Source: Leisingera sp. ANG-M7
GTDB lineage: Bacteria; Pseudomonadota; Alphaproteobacteria; Rhodobacterales; Rhodobacteraceae
Direction: 5' to 3'
Assembly: GCF_000813965.1 (NCBI RefSeq)
Contig: NZ_JWLI01000024.1
Location: 1-43,308, forward strand
Length of the DNA stretch: 43,308 bases
In this document: positions 1 to 8,600 of the stretch, piece by piece
Layout: the number at the start of each line of letters is the position of its first letter
Position numbering within the stretch: position 1 is the stretch's first letter
Position numbers and translations under genes: made by a program
The notes under the pieces: generated by a model
What the model saw: the letters and a program-made list of their open reading frames with translations, nothing else
Told to the model about the DNA's origin: nothing
Database searches by the model: none

Positions 1-1
1 T

Positions 2-40
2 TCCCTGACTGACACTGCCCGACAGGTTGCCTCCCCGTGA
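2..40 (+). CDS. C-terminal tail of an upstream gene (partial)
   Basis: A frame open from the left edge ends in TGA at 38-40, three codons' worth of bases before the next ATG, and encodes SLTDTARQVASP. The tight spacing to the zinc-ribbon gene at 43 is what one expects of an upstream operon partner. Twelve residues are too few to identify the product. From memory, zinc-ribbon proteins of this type often follow an SPFH/band-7 gene; that is only a guess here. Confidence 0.35.
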   Translation, partial: SLTDTARQVASP

Positions 41-42
41 CG

Positions 43-1164
43 ATGCCCCCGCCACCGCCCGCTGAAACCGTGCCTGCCCCCGACGATGAAACCCACCGCT
101 TCCCGTGCGAGCAATGCGGCGCGGATTACACCTATGACCCGGCCAAGGGCACGCTGACCTGCGGCCATTGCGGCCACACAGAAAACATCCGCAGCGGCCC
201 CTGGAAAGGCTCCGCCCTGCAGGAGCTGGACTTCCGTGCGGCTGTGGCCGAGCAATTGCCCGAAGCGGAGATCGAGGTGACCAGGGTCTCCACCTGTCCC
301 AACTGTGCCGCGCAGGTGGAATTCGACCCCGACACCCACGCCAGGGAATGCCCGTTCTGTGCCACGCCGGTGGTGACCGGCACCGGCGAAAACCGGCATA
401 TTAAGCCCAAGGGTGTGCTGCCCTTTGCGGTGGAGGAACGCGCCGCGCACAAGGCGATGACGGACTGGCTCGGCGGCCTGTGGTTTGCCCCGAACGGCCT
501 CAGGGAATATGCCCGCAAGGGACGGCGGATGCAGGGTATCTATGTGCCTTACTGGACCTATGACGCCCAGACCCGCAGCAGCTACACCGGCCAGCGCGGC
601 ACCGTTTACTATGTGACCGAAACCTTCCAGCACAAAGGCAAGACCCGCACCCGGCAGGTCGCCAAGGTACGCTGGACGCCCGCTTCGGGCCGGGTGCAGC
701 GGTTTTTCGATGATGTGCTGGTGCTGGCCTCAAAAAGCCTGCCCAAAAAATACACTGAGGGTCTGGAACCCTGGGACCTGGCGCAGCTGGAACCCTACCA
801 GCCGCAGTATCTGGCAGGCTTCCGGGCCGAAGCCTACACTGTGGATCTGGAAGCGGGTTTTGCCGAGGCCGGGCAGAAAATGGACCGGGCGATCGAGCGT
901 GATGTCCGGTTTGACATCGGCGGCGACCGCCAGCGGATTGCCCATATCGACACCAAAGTGTCAGATGTGACCTTCAAGCACATCCTGCTGCCGGTCTGGC
1001 TCGCCGCCTACAAGTACCGCGGCAAGACCTACCGTTTTGTGGTCAACGGCCAGTCCGGCCGGGTGCAGGGTGAGCGGCCCTATTCGGTTTGGAAGATCGC
1101 ATTTGCCATCCTGCTGGCACTGCTGATCGGTGCCGGGATCGCCCTTGTGGCCAGCCAGCAATAG
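43..1164 (+). CDS. Zinc-ribbon protein with C-terminal membrane anchor
   Basis: Counting from the ATG at 43 the protein has 373 residues; a GTG at 37 could add two. It has two zinc ribbons near the N-terminus: Cys22-x2-Cys25 with Cys40-x2-Cys43, and Cys85-x2-Cys88 with Cys103-x2-Cys106. A long middle region of about 240 residues rich in Tyr, Trp and charged residues follows. One hydrophobic helix at about 350-371 ends the chain, so the protein is probably tail-anchored with the ribbons in the cytoplasm. Such proteins are often labelled TFIIB-type zinc finger or, misleadingly, primosomal N'-like helicase; no helicase motif is present. The probable stop of an upstream gene overlaps the start region, suggesting an operon. 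The biochemical role is unknown to me. Confidence 0.85.
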   Translation: MPPPPPAETVPAPDDETHRFPCEQCGADYTYDPAKGTLTCGHCGHTENIRSGPWKGSALQELDFRAAVAEQLPEAEIEVTRVSTCPNCAAQVEFDPDTHARECPFCATPVVTGTGENRHIKPKGVLPFAVEERAAHKAMTDWLGGLWFAPNGLREYARKGRRMQGIYVPYWTYDAQTRSSYTGQRGTVYYVTETFQHKGKTRTRQVAKVRWTPASGRVQRFFDDVLVLASKSLPKKYTEGLEPWDLAQLEPYQPQYLAGFRAEAYTVDLEAGFAEAGQKMDRAIERDVRFDIGGDRQRIAHIDTKVSDVTFKHILLPVWLAAYKYRGKTYRFVVNGQSGRVQGERPYSVWKIAFAILLALLIGAGIALVASQQ

Positions 1165-1178
1165 CCACCCCAAAAAGC

Positions 1179-1204
1179 GGAAGGGGGCGCAGCCGCCCCC
1201 TTCC
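1179..1204 (-). terminator. Intrinsic terminator of the hsp20 gene
   Basis: An 11-bp perfect stem, GGAAGGGGGCG (1179-1189) with CGCCCCCTTCC (1194-1204), closes a 4-nt CAGC loop. Read on the minus strand the stem is followed by GCTTTTTGG, so it fits a terminator for the small heat-shock gene. It may also stop the convergent zinc-ribbon gene, though no T-run follows on the plus strand. Confidence 0.75.
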
Positions 1205-1262
1205 TGAACCGGCCGGTTCCTTTCCCCGGATTCTAAGCCGGAACCCGCGGCCGGCCTCCCTG

Positions 1263-1682
1263 TCAGCCTTTGCTGATTTCGATCCTGCGGGCGGTTTCCG
1301 GCTGTTCCAACGCCTTCTTCGGAACCGCAATATGCAGCACGCCGTCCTCCATCCTGGCTGAGGCCCCCTGCCCGTCCGCGTCCTCCGGCAGACGGAAGGA
1401 CCGCCGGAACGCGCCATACTGGCGCTCGCTGAAATACCAGGTGTCGCCCGTCTTCTCGGACTGGGTCTTCTTCTCGCCGCGGATCGTCAGAACGCCGTTG
1501 TCCACGGTCAGCTCCACATCCTCCAGCGAAACTCCCGGAAGCTCCATCGCAATGTCATAGGCCTCCTTGCCCGAAGACGCCTCTGTCGCCGGAGTGAGCC
1601 AGTCGGAAAGCCGCGCACCAAAGCTGCGGAAGGGATCATAAAGCGACGGCCAGAAACCGCCATGTTCGGTTTTTTCAACCAT
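1263..1682 (-). CDS. Small heat-shock protein, Hsp20/alpha-crystallin family
   Basis: An ATP-independent chaperone of 139 residues that binds unfolding proteins and hands them to refolding chaperones. The alpha-crystallin domain spans about residues 38-130, with the AYDIAMELPGV start, the YGAFRRSFRLP strand and the conserved MEDGVLHIAVPK ending. A short C-terminal tail carries the I-x-I type motif RIEI used in oligomer assembly. I place the start at 1682 because AGGAGG (1690-1695) lies seven bases ahead of that ATG; an in-frame ATG at 1712 would put this sequence inside the gene. No convincing sigma-32 promoter was found upstream. It is convergent with the zinc-ribbon gene and divergent from dtd. 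Confidence 0.93.
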   Translation of the reverse strand: MVEKTEHGGFWPSLYDPFRSFGARLSDWLTPATEASSGKEAYDIAMELPGVSLEDVELTVDNGVLTIRGEKKTQSEKTGDTWYFSERQYGAFRRSFRLPEDADGQGASARMEDGVLHIAVPKKALEQPETARRIEISKG

Positions 1683-1877
1683 CGTCCAGCCTCCTTTCTT
1701 GTTGCGCCCCATGGTACCGCCTTCCCCGCTGCACTGCCTTGATCAGGCGCAAGAGCTGGGCCTTCGCTTGAGGTTTTCTTCCCCTGGCCTCGCCTGTGCC
1801 GGGCAAAGGCGCTAGAGCTGTTGCGGACAATCGGGCAATGGCCTGCTGGTCAGAACAAATCAAAGGCAGGAGCAAAC

Positions 1878-2324
1878 ATGCGCGCACTTATTCAACGGGT
1901 CAGCGAGGCCTCTGTCACGGTCGATGGCGAAGTCATCGGCGAAACCGGCCCCGGGCTGCTGGTCCTGGTTTGTGCGATGGCCGGAGACAGCGAGGCGCAG
2001 GCGGACCATCTGGCCGCCAAGATCTCCAAGATGCGGATCTTCAAGGACGAGGCAGGCAAGATGAACCGCTCGGTTCTGGATACCGGCGGCAGCGTGCTGG
2101 TGGTCAGCCAGTTCACCCTGGCGGCCGACACAAAGCGCGGCAACCGGCCCGGTTTTTCCGCCGCTGCAGCCCCTGCCGAGGGCGAGCGGCTCTATGAATA
2201 TTTTGCAGAACAGCTGGCAGCGCTGGGTTTGAAAACTGCAAAAGGAAAGTTCGGGGCCGATATGAAAGTCAGGCTGCTGAATGAGGGCCCGGTGACCATC
2301 TGGATGGACACCGAACAGGCCTGA
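1878..2324 (+). CDS. dtd: D-aminoacyl-tRNA deacylase
   Basis: A cytoplasmic proofreading enzyme that removes D-amino acids (classically D-Tyr) and mischarged glycine from tRNA. The 148 residues match the family's usual size. It starts [17 protein letters not shown] and carries the two signatures: SQFTLAAD (77-84) and the Gly-cisPro motif in NEGPVT (135-140, G137-P138), which reaches into the partner subunit's active site in the dimer. The ATG at 1878 is chosen because AGGAG (1868-1872) precedes it by five bases; an in-frame start at 1821 would add 19 unrelated residues. It is a stand-alone gene, and no intrinsic terminator is evident directly downstream. Confidence 0.96.
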   Translation: MRALIQRVSEASVTVDGEVIGETGPGLLVLVCAMAGDSEAQADHLAAKISKMRIFKDEAGKMNRSVLDTGGSVLVVSQFTLAADTKRGNRPGFSAAAAPAEGERLYEYFAEQLAALGLKTAKGKFGADMKVRLLNEGPVTIWMDTEQA

Positions 2325-2751
2325 CACCGGGCAGCCCACCGGTGCGCAAGCATGCCGCAAACGGCCTGCGCGCCGGCACCCGCCTTTGACAGCGTGTGAG
2401 ACCCTCAGGCAGCGAAAGAGGCGTTTTCCGACCCGAAAGCATCGATTCTGTCCCTCGGCGGTCCAGCCAGCCGGGCGCGCCGGTCAGATTCACAAAAAAA
2501 CCGCAAAATCCCCGCAGGAATATTTCCTGTCGCATTCCCGCAGTTTTTTTGTGTCACAAGGCTCCGAAATCGTAAAAACGGCATCTTGGTCAAAAAAGGC
2601 GACACTTGCAGATCTGCCAGCACTGTCCCGCACAAAGGCCTTCCCCAGCGTAGAGCTAATAACGCTTGCGAGTTAGCGGTAAATACGCAAATCTTAAATC
2701 GCCAATCAAAAAACAGGTGCCATCAGCACCGCAACCAATCGGGAGAACTCA
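2325..2751. other. 427-bp intergenic region before the ABC importer operon
   Basis: No credible gene lies here. It is locally A/T-richer than its surroundings, holds the nested inverted repeat at 2491-2553, a small hairpin GGTGC-CATCA-GCACC (2716-2730), and the ribosome binding site GGGAGA (2741-2746) of the binding-protein gene. The length and structure suggest the operon's regulatory region. No clear sigma-70 promoter could be called by eye. Confidence 0.6.
2491..2553. repeat. Nested inverted repeat centred on 2522
   Basis: Outer arms CACAAAAAAACCGC (2491-2504) and GCAGTTTTTTTGTG (2540-2553) pair at 13 of 14 positions. Inner arms CAGGAA (2515-2520) and TTCCTG (2524-2529) pair perfectly around TAT. 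Both share the same centre and are separated by 10 largely unpaired bases on each side. It is not a standard terminator, because the T-run is in the outer stem rather than after a GC stem. It could be an operator, an attenuator or a downstream end of dtd. Confidence 0.6.
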
Positions 2752-4335
2752 ATGAACCGTCATATGCAGTATCTGGCCAGCCAGGCCGCGGCAGGCAAAC
2801 TGTCGCGCCGTGACTTCCTGGGCAAGGCCGCCGCACTGGGCTTTACCGCTGTGTCCGCAAACCTGCTGCTGTCCACCGCCGCCAAGGCGGCCGGCCCGCA
2901 GAAAGGCGGCACCATCCGTCTCGGCCTGCAGGGCGGCTCCACCACCGACAGCCTGGACCCGGCATTGGTCACCAACACCGTTGGCCTGATGGTCACCCGC
3001 CTGTGGGGTGAAACCCTGGTTGAGCTGGCTGACGACGGCGGCATCGAAGGCAAGCTCGCCGAAAGCTATGAGGCCTCTGCCGACGCCAAGACCTGGACCT
3101 TCAAGCTGCGCTCCGGCGTGACCTACTCGAACGGCCAGAACGTCACTGCCGACGACGTGGTCAAAACCATGGAACGCCACAGCGGCGAAGACACCAAGTC
3201 CGGCGCCCTGGGCATCATGCGCGGCATCAAGGACGTGCGCGCAGACGGCGACAGCGTTGTCTTCGAACTGGACAGCCCGAACGCCGACCTGCCCTACCTG
3301 CTGGCCGACTACCACCTGATCATCCAGCCGAACGGCGGCAACGACGATCCGGCAGCCGCCATCGGCACTGGCCCTTACATCATGAAGTCCTCCGACATGG
3401 GCGTGCGCTTCGTGGCCGAGAAGAACCCGAACTACTGGGGCGACCTGGGCAATGCGGATACCGTGGAAATCATCGTCATCAATGACGACACCGCCCGCGT
3501 CGCGGCGCTGCAGTCCGGCCAGGTGGACGTGATCGACCGGGTGCCCCCGCGCACCGCGAAACTGGTCGACCGTGCGCCGAACATCACCGTGCACTCGACC
3601 TCCGCGGCCGGCCACTATGTGTTCATCATGCACTGCAACACCGCACCGTTCGACAACAACGACGTGCGCATGGCGCTGAAGTACGGCATCAACCGCCAGG
3701 AAATGGTCGACAAGATCCTGAACGGCTACGGCACCGTCGGCAACGACACCCCGATCAACGCCTCCTATCCGATGTACACTGAGCTGGAACAGCGCCAGTT
3801 CGACCCGGACAAGGCGATGCACCACCTGAAGAAATCCGGCCACGATGGTTCCATCCTGCTGCGCACCTCGGACAACTCCTTCCCGGGCGCACCGGATGCC
3901 TCCGCCCTGTTCCAGCAATCGCTGTCCAGCGCCGGCATACAGCTGGACGTCAAGCGCGAGCCGAACGACGGCTACTGGTCGGAAGTCTGGAACGCCAAGC
4001 CGTTCTGCACCAGCTACTGGGGCGGCCGTCCGACCCAGGACCAGATGTTCACCACCGCCTACCTGTCCACCGCGGACTGGAACGACACCCGTTTCAACAA
4101 CGAGCAGTTCGACCAGATGCTGGTGGCAGCGCGCGGCGAACTTGACGTGGCCAAGCGGACGCAGATGTATGCCGACATGTCGACCATCCTGCGTGACGAA
4201 GGCGGCCTGATCTGCCCAATGTTCAACGACTTCGTCGAAGCGACCACCGACAAGGTCGACGGCTTTGTCGAGGGCATCCCGGGCCAGGTTCTGATGAACG
4301 GCTATGCGGCCAGCAAGCTGTGGGTCAAAGCCTAA
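2752..4335 (+). CDS. ABC importer substrate-binding protein, peptide (SBP_bac_5) family
   Basis: Periplasmic receptor of a peptide-type ABC importer, 527 residues. The N-terminus has a twin-arginine signal, SRRDFLG (18-24), followed by a hydrophobic stretch and an AKAA cleavage region near 46, so export by the Tat pathway is predicted. The mature part shows family features such as the GTIRLGLQGGSTTDSLDPALV opening region, TWTFKLRSGVTYSNG and a GTGPYIMKS segment. GGGAGA (2741-2746) precedes the start by five bases. It heads a four-gene operon of importer components. The family transports di/oligopeptides, opines and similar compounds; the ligand cannot be read from sequence here. Confidence 0.93.
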   Translation: MNRHMQYLASQAAAGKLSRRDFLGKAAALGFTAVSANLLLSTAAKAAGPQKGGTIRLGLQGGSTTDSLDPALVTNTVGLMVTRLWGETLVELADDGGIEGKLAESYEASADAKTWTFKLRSGVTYSNGQNVTADDVVKTMERHSGEDTKSGALGIMRGIKDVRADGDSVVFELDSPNADLPYLLADYHLIIQPNGGNDDPAAAIGTGPYIMKSSDMGVRFVAEKNPNYWGDLGNADTVEIIVINDDTARVAALQSGQVDVIDRVPPRTAKLVDRAPNITVHSTSAAGHYVFIMHCNTAPFDNNDVRMALKYGINRQEMVDKILNGYGTVGNDTPINASYPMYTELEQRQFDPDKAMHHLKKSGHDGSILLRTSDNSFPGAPDASALFQQSLSSAGIQLDVKREPNDGYWSEVWNAKPFCTSYWGGRPTQDQMFTTAYLSTADWNDTRFNNEQFDQMLVAARGELDVAKRTQMYADMSTILRDEGGLICPMFNDFVEATTDKVDGFVEGIPGQVLMNGYAASKLWVKA

Positions 4336-4336
4336 T

Positions 4337-5293
4337 ATGTCTCCGATCGTAAAACTCCTGGCTCAGCGCATTGCGCTGAGCCTCCTTCTTTTGCTGCTCA
4401 TCTCAGTGGTGATCTTCGCCGGCACCATCGTTCTGCCCGGCGACGTCGCGCAATCGATCCTGGGTCAGTCGGCAACACCGGAGGCACTGGCCAACCTGCG
4501 GGCTGAGCTGGGTGTGAACGATCCTCCCGTACAACGCTATTTTGCTTGGCTCTTCGGCGCCATGCAGGGCGACCTTGGCACCGCGCTGACCAGCGGCCAG
4601 GACATTGCCCAGGCTCTCAGCAGCCGTTTCTGGAATACCCTGTTCCTCGCCTTCTGGGCTGCCGTGGTTGCGGTTCCGCTGGCGATCTTCCTGGGCCTGC
4701 TGGCCGTCCGTTTCAAGGACCGCTGGCCCGACAAGATGATCTCTGCAGTCACCCTGGCCTCGATCTCGATCCCCGAGTTCCTGATCGGTTACGTTCTGAT
4801 GTACTTCATCGCGGTGAAGCTGCGCTGGTTCCCCTCCGTGGCCATGGTCAACGACTCCATGGGCCTTTTTGACAAGCTGAACGCCATCGCGCTGCCGATT
4901 GCCGTTCTGACGCTGGTTGTTCTGGCACACATGATGCGAATGACCCGCGCGGCAATCCTGAACGTGATGCAGTCAGCCTATATCGAAACCGCAGAACTCA
5001 AGGGCCTCAACGCCTTTCAGGTGATCTACCGCCATGCTTTCCCCAACGCGATCGCGCCGATCGTGAACGTGGTGATGCTGAACCTCGCCTATCTGGTGGT
5101 TGGCGTCGTGGTGATCGAGGTGGTCTTTGTCTACCCCGGCATGGGCCAGTATCTGGTTGACCACGTGTCCAAGCGTGACGTGCCTGTTGTGCAGGCCTGC
5201 GGCCTGATCTTTGCCGCCGTTTATATCGGTCTCAACATGATTGCCGATATCGTCGCCATCCTGAGCAACCCGCGCCTGAGGCATCCGAAATGA
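4337..5293 (+). CDS. ABC importer permease, DppB/OppB type
   Basis: Inner-membrane channel subunit, 318 residues. It opens with MSPIVKLLAQRIALSLLLLLL, an N-terminal membrane helix typical of DppB-like subunits, followed by a periplasmic segment and about five more helices. The cytoplasmic EAA loop that docks the ATPase is visible as ETAELKGLNAFQVIYRHAFP. The ATG at 4337 starts one base after the binding-protein stop, so translation is probably coupled; an alternative start inside the previous gene at 4304 is less likely. Its stop overlaps the next permease by four bases. Confidence 0.93.
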   Translation: MSPIVKLLAQRIALSLLLLLLISVVIFAGTIVLPGDVAQSILGQSATPEALANLRAELGVNDPPVQRYFAWLFGAMQGDLGTALTSGQDIAQALSSRFWNTLFLAFWAAVVAVPLAIFLGLLAVRFKDRWPDKMISAVTLASISIPEFLIGYVLMYFIAVKLRWFPSVAMVNDSMGLFDKLNAIALPIAVLTLVVLAHMMRMTRAAILNVMQSAYIETAELKGLNAFQVIYRHAFPNAIAPIVNVVMLNLAYLVVGVVVIEVVFVYPGMGQYLVDHVSKRDVPVVQACGLIFAAVYIGLNMIADIVAILSNPRLRHPK

Positions 5294-6105
5294 AGAATAT
5301 CCCCATTTCCGCACTCATCGGGCTGTTCTTCACTGCCCTCTACTTCCTTGGTGCCATCTTTGCGCCGCTGCTGGCCCCCTATGGCGTCGGCGAAGTGGTC
5401 GGCGATGTGTGGGAGCCCTCCAGCGCAGACTACCTGCTGGGCACCGACAACATCGGCCGGGACCTTCTCAGCCGGATGATCTATGGCGGCCGCACCACCA
5501 TCTTCATCGCCACCGCCGCGACGGTTCTGTCCTTCACCCTGGGCTCTGTCCTTGGCTTCTTTGCCGCAGTGATGGGCGGCTGGATCGACCAGGCCCTGTC
5601 GCGCTTCGTCGATCTGGTGATGTCGATCCCGACCCTGATCTTTGCGCTGGTGGTGCTGTCGGTTGCGCCGGTCACCATTCCGATGCTGATCCTGGTGATG
5701 GGCCTTCTGGACGCCACCCGCGTCTACCGCCTGGCCCGTGCCGTTGCGGTCGATATCGAGGTGATGGACTACGTCGAGGCAGCCCGCCTGCGCGGCGAAA
5801 AAACCGCCTGGATCATCTTCCGCGAGATCCTGCCCAACGCGCTGTCCCCGCTGATCGCTGAGATGGGCCTGCGTTTCATCTTTGCGGTCCTGTTTGTCTC
5901 CACCCTGTCCTTCCTGGGCCTGGGCGTGCAGCCGCCAGAGGCTGACTGGGGCGGCATCGTGAAGGAAAACAAGGAAGGCATCGTCTACGGCATTCCTGCA
6001 GCCCTGATACCGGCCTTTGCCATCGCCACCCTCGCGATCTCGGTCAACCTGGTGGCTGACTGGGTACTGAACCGGACCACATCGCTGAAAGGAGGCCGCG
6101 GATGA
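5290..6105 (+). CDS. ABC importer permease, DppC/OppC type
   Basis: The second inner-membrane channel subunit, 271 residues, pairing with the preceding permease. It shows the DppC-type periplasmic motif GTDNIGRDLLSRMIYGGR after the first helix and an EAA loop DYVEAARLRGEKTAWIIF for ATPase contact. The start overlaps the upstream stop as ATGA and its own stop overlaps the ATPase start in the same way, so the three genes are translationally coupled. Confidence 0.94.
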   Translation: MKNIPISALIGLFFTALYFLGAIFAPLLAPYGVGEVVGDVWEPSSADYLLGTDNIGRDLLSRMIYGGRTTIFIATAATVLSFTLGSVLGFFAAVMGGWIDQALSRFVDLVMSIPTLIFALVVLSVAPVTIPMLILVMGLLDATRVYRLARAVAVDIEVMDYVEAARLRGEKTAWIIFREILPNALSPLIAEMGLRFIFAVLFVSTLSFLGLGVQPPEADWGGIVKENKEGIVYGIPAALIPAFAIATLAISVNLVADWVLNRTTSLKGGRG

Positions 6106-7739
6106 GCGATACCCTGTTGAAAGTCCGCGACCTGAAAATCGGCGCGACCATCTACCCGCCGGGCGAACGCCCCCGCGACATCGAGATCGTGCACGGGGTC
6201 AGCTTTGACCTCGCGCCGGGCAAGGTCCTGGGGCTGATCGGTGAATCCGGTGCCGGCAAATCGACCATTGGCCTCGCCTCCATGGCCTATGGCCGCGGCG
6301 GCGTGAAGATCACCGGCGGCGAGGTCTGGGTCAACGGCCGCGACATCCTGAAGGGCGGCCACAAGGACATCCGCAAACTGCGCGGTGCCGAAGTGACCTA
6401 TGTGTCGCAATCAGCGGCGGCCTCCTTCAACCCGGCCAAGAAGATCATGGACCAAGTGGTTGAGGCCGCGGTGGAACAGAAAAAGTTCTCCCGCAAGGAC
6501 GCCGAGGCCCGTGCCCGGGTTCTGTTTGCCAAACTGGGCCTGCCGGATCCGGACAACATCGGCGAACGCTACCCGCACCAGGTGTCTGGCGGCCAGCTGC
6601 AGCGCTGCATGACCGCGCTGGCGCTGTGCCCGGAGCCGGATCTGGTGGTGTTCGACGAGCCGACAACCGCGCTCGACGTGACCACCCAGATCGACGTGTT
6701 GATGGCGATCAAGGAAGCGATCCGCGACACCGGCGTTGCCGCGCTCTACATCACCCACGACCTGGCGGTTGTGGCACAGGTGAGCGACGACATCATGGTT
6801 CTGCGGATGGGCAACACCGTCGAATACGGCAATGTTGACCAGATCATCAACAACCCGCAGGAGGAGTACACCAAGGCGCTCGTCTCAGTGCGCTCCATCG
6901 AGCATGAGGAGAAGGCCCCCACCGAGGAGCCGGTGCTGAGCGTGCGCAACATCACCGCGCGCTACAAGGGCACCCAGTTCGACGTGCTGCACAACGTGAA
7001 CGTCGATCTGTATCCCGGTCAGACACTGGCTGTGGTGGGCGAATCCGGATCCGGCAAATCCACCCTTGCCCGCGTGATCACCGGCCTTCTGCCGCCGCGC
7101 GAGGGTGAGATCGAATTTGCCGGCCGCACCCTCTCGCCCGATCTCAAGGGCCGAACCCGCGAGGATCTGCGCGAGCTTCAGATGATCTACCAGATGGCAG
7201 ACGTGGCAATGAACCCGCGCCAGACTGTCGGCACCATCATCGGCCGCCCGCTGGAGTTCTACTTCGGCATGCGCGGCGCCGAGAAGAAGAAGCGGATCAT
7301 CGAACTGCTGGACGAGATCGAGCTGGGCGAGAAGTTCATGGACCGCTACCCGGCGGAGCTGTCTGGCGGCCAGAAGCAGCGCGTCTGCATCGCCCGCTCG
7401 CTGGCGGCCAAGCCCAAGATGATCATCTGCGACGAGGTCACCTCGGCGCTCGATCCGCTGGTGGCGGACGGCATCCTGAAGCTGCTGCTGGATCTCCAGA
7501 AGATCGAAGATGTTGCCTATCTCTTCATCACCCACGATCTGGCGACCGTGCGTGCCATCTCCGACAACATCGCGGTAATGTACCAGGGCAAGGTGCAGCG
7601 CTACGGCGGCAAGTCCAAGGTGCTGAGCCCGCCGTTTGATGATTACACCGATCTGCTGCTCAGTTCTGTTCCCGAGATGAAACTGGGTTGGCTGGAAGAA
7701 GTGATCGCACACCGCAAGATGGAAAGCGCCGGCAATTAA
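6102..7739 (+). CDS. Fused double-ATPase of a peptide-type ABC importer (DppD-DppF)
   Basis: Cytoplasmic motor of the importer, 545 residues with two nucleotide-binding domains in one chain. The first half has Walker A GESGAGKST (47-55), signature VSGGQLQR and Walker B LVVFDEPTTALD. The second has Walker A GESGSGKST (313-321), signature LSGGQKQR and Walker B MIICDEVTSALD. The fusion replaces the separate DppD and DppF of enteric bacteria and is common in alphaproteobacteria. It is the last gene of the operon and is followed 16 bases later by a strong terminator. Confidence 0.94.
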   Translation: MSDTLLKVRDLKIGATIYPPGERPRDIEIVHGVSFDLAPGKVLGLIGESGAGKSTIGLASMAYGRGGVKITGGEVWVNGRDILKGGHKDIRKLRGAEVTYVSQSAAASFNPAKKIMDQVVEAAVEQKKFSRKDAEARARVLFAKLGLPDPDNIGERYPHQVSGGQLQRCMTALALCPEPDLVVFDEPTTALDVTTQIDVLMAIKEAIRDTGVAALYITHDLAVVAQVSDDIMVLRMGNTVEYGNVDQIINNPQEEYTKALVSVRSIEHEEKAPTEEPVLSVRNITARYKGTQFDVLHNVNVDLYPGQTLAVVGESGSGKSTLARVITGLLPPREGEIEFAGRTLSPDLKGRTREDLRELQMIYQMADVAMNPRQTVGTIIGRPLEFYFGMRGAEKKKRIIELLDEIELGEKFMDRYPAELSGGQKQRVCIARSLAAKPKMIICDEVTSALDPLVADGILKLLLDLQKIEDVAYLFITHDLATVRAISDNIAVMYQGKVQRYGGKSKVLSPPFDDYTDLLLSSVPEMKLGWLEEVIAHRKMESAGN

Positions 7740-7755
7740 ATCCACGAATGGATGC

Positions 7756-7796
7756 AAAGCCCCTGCTGACTGCCAGCGGGGGCTTTTTCTTTTTCA
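7756..7796 (+). terminator. Intrinsic terminator of the ABC importer operon
   Basis: A 13-bp stem, AAAGCCCCTGCTG (7756-7768) with CAGCGGGGGCTTT (7774-7786), has a single T-G wobble and a 5-nt loop. CTTTTTCTTTTTC directly follows. This is the clearest intrinsic terminator on the plus strand of the window. Confidence 0.9.
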
Positions 7797-7952
7797 AACA
7801 TCACGCTTTTGTGATAGTTTAATGAAACAGGGAGACCGCAGCGAAACGCGCTGCAAATAACATAAAAACTCTGAGCGTGGCTAAGGTGAGGCAAGCCAAC
7901 CCGAATTACCGGGCAGTATTGTTGTGACTGCAGGAAATGGGGAGGAACCTTC

Positions 7953-8594
7953 ATGAAAGACTGGGCAATTCACGGATTCGAAATCGCCAATTGCAACTGC
8001 GTCCCCGGGTGTCCCTGCCAATTTTCGCAGCTGCCCAATGACGGCACCTGCGAAGCCATGCTGACCTTCCGCATTGATACCGGGCACTACGGGGATACCA
8101 AACTGGACGGGCTGCGCGCCGCGGCAATCTACAAATGGCCAGGCCCTATTCACGAGGGCAACGGTGAGATGCAGATCATCATCGACGAAGTTGCTACGGC
8201 AGAGCAGAAGTCCGCGCTTGAGGCGATCATGACCGGCCAGGACACCGAAGAATTTGCAACCATGTTCTTCGTCTTCAATGCCATGTGCACAACCAGGCAC
8301 GAAACCCTCAGCGCCCCGGTATCGCTGAGTTTTGATGCGGAAACCGGCATTGGCCATGGCAAGGCTGGCAGTATCGGGGAAACCAAGGTCGAACCGATTG
8401 CACACATCGTTTCAGGGGCGCCGCATTCGGTCCAGATCAAGCTGCCCAATGGCTTTGAGTATTCCGAAGCATCAGTCTGCCAGGGCACGACCCGGACGCC
8501 TGGATCCGCCATCAGCCTGGACAAGAACAGCGGAACCCACGCCCATGTCGCCGAGCTGCACCTGACCGGCAAGGGTGTTGAGCGCGCGGCCTGA
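7953..8594 (+). CDS. DUF1326 family protein
   Basis: A 213-residue protein of the DUF1326 family. Its hallmark is the N-terminal cysteine cluster ANCNCVPGCPCQF (12-24, Cys14, 16, 20 and 22), which looks suited to metal or redox chemistry. No signal peptide or membrane helix is visible, so it is probably cytoplasmic. GGGGAGGAA (7939-7947) sets the start five bases later. The DUF2182 membrane-protein gene follows after six bases, and the two families are known to sit side by side in many genomes. The function is unknown; a joint metal-related role is inference. Confidence 0.9.
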   Translation: MKDWAIHGFEIANCNCVPGCPCQFSQLPNDGTCEAMLTFRIDTGHYGDTKLDGLRAAAIYKWPGPIHEGNGEMQIIIDEVATAEQKSALEAIMTGQDTEEFATMFFVFNAMCTTRHETLSAPVSLSFDAETGIGHGKAGSIGETKVEPIAHIVSGAPHSVQIKLPNGFEYSEASVCQGTTRTPGSAISLDKNSGTHAHVAELHLTGKGVERAA

Positions 8595-8600
8595 TCCGCA

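Noticed and set aside
1683-1800. Sigma-32 heat-shock promoter or thermosensor upstream of hsp20
   Set aside because: A CTTG core occurs but no matching -10 element at proper spacing, and no clear hairpin masking the ribosome binding site was seen.
2749-3918. 389-codon minus-strand open frame opposite the binding-protein gene
   Set aside because: It is antisense to an unmistakable SBP_bac_5 gene, and its His/Val/Gly-rich translation is a typical shadow.
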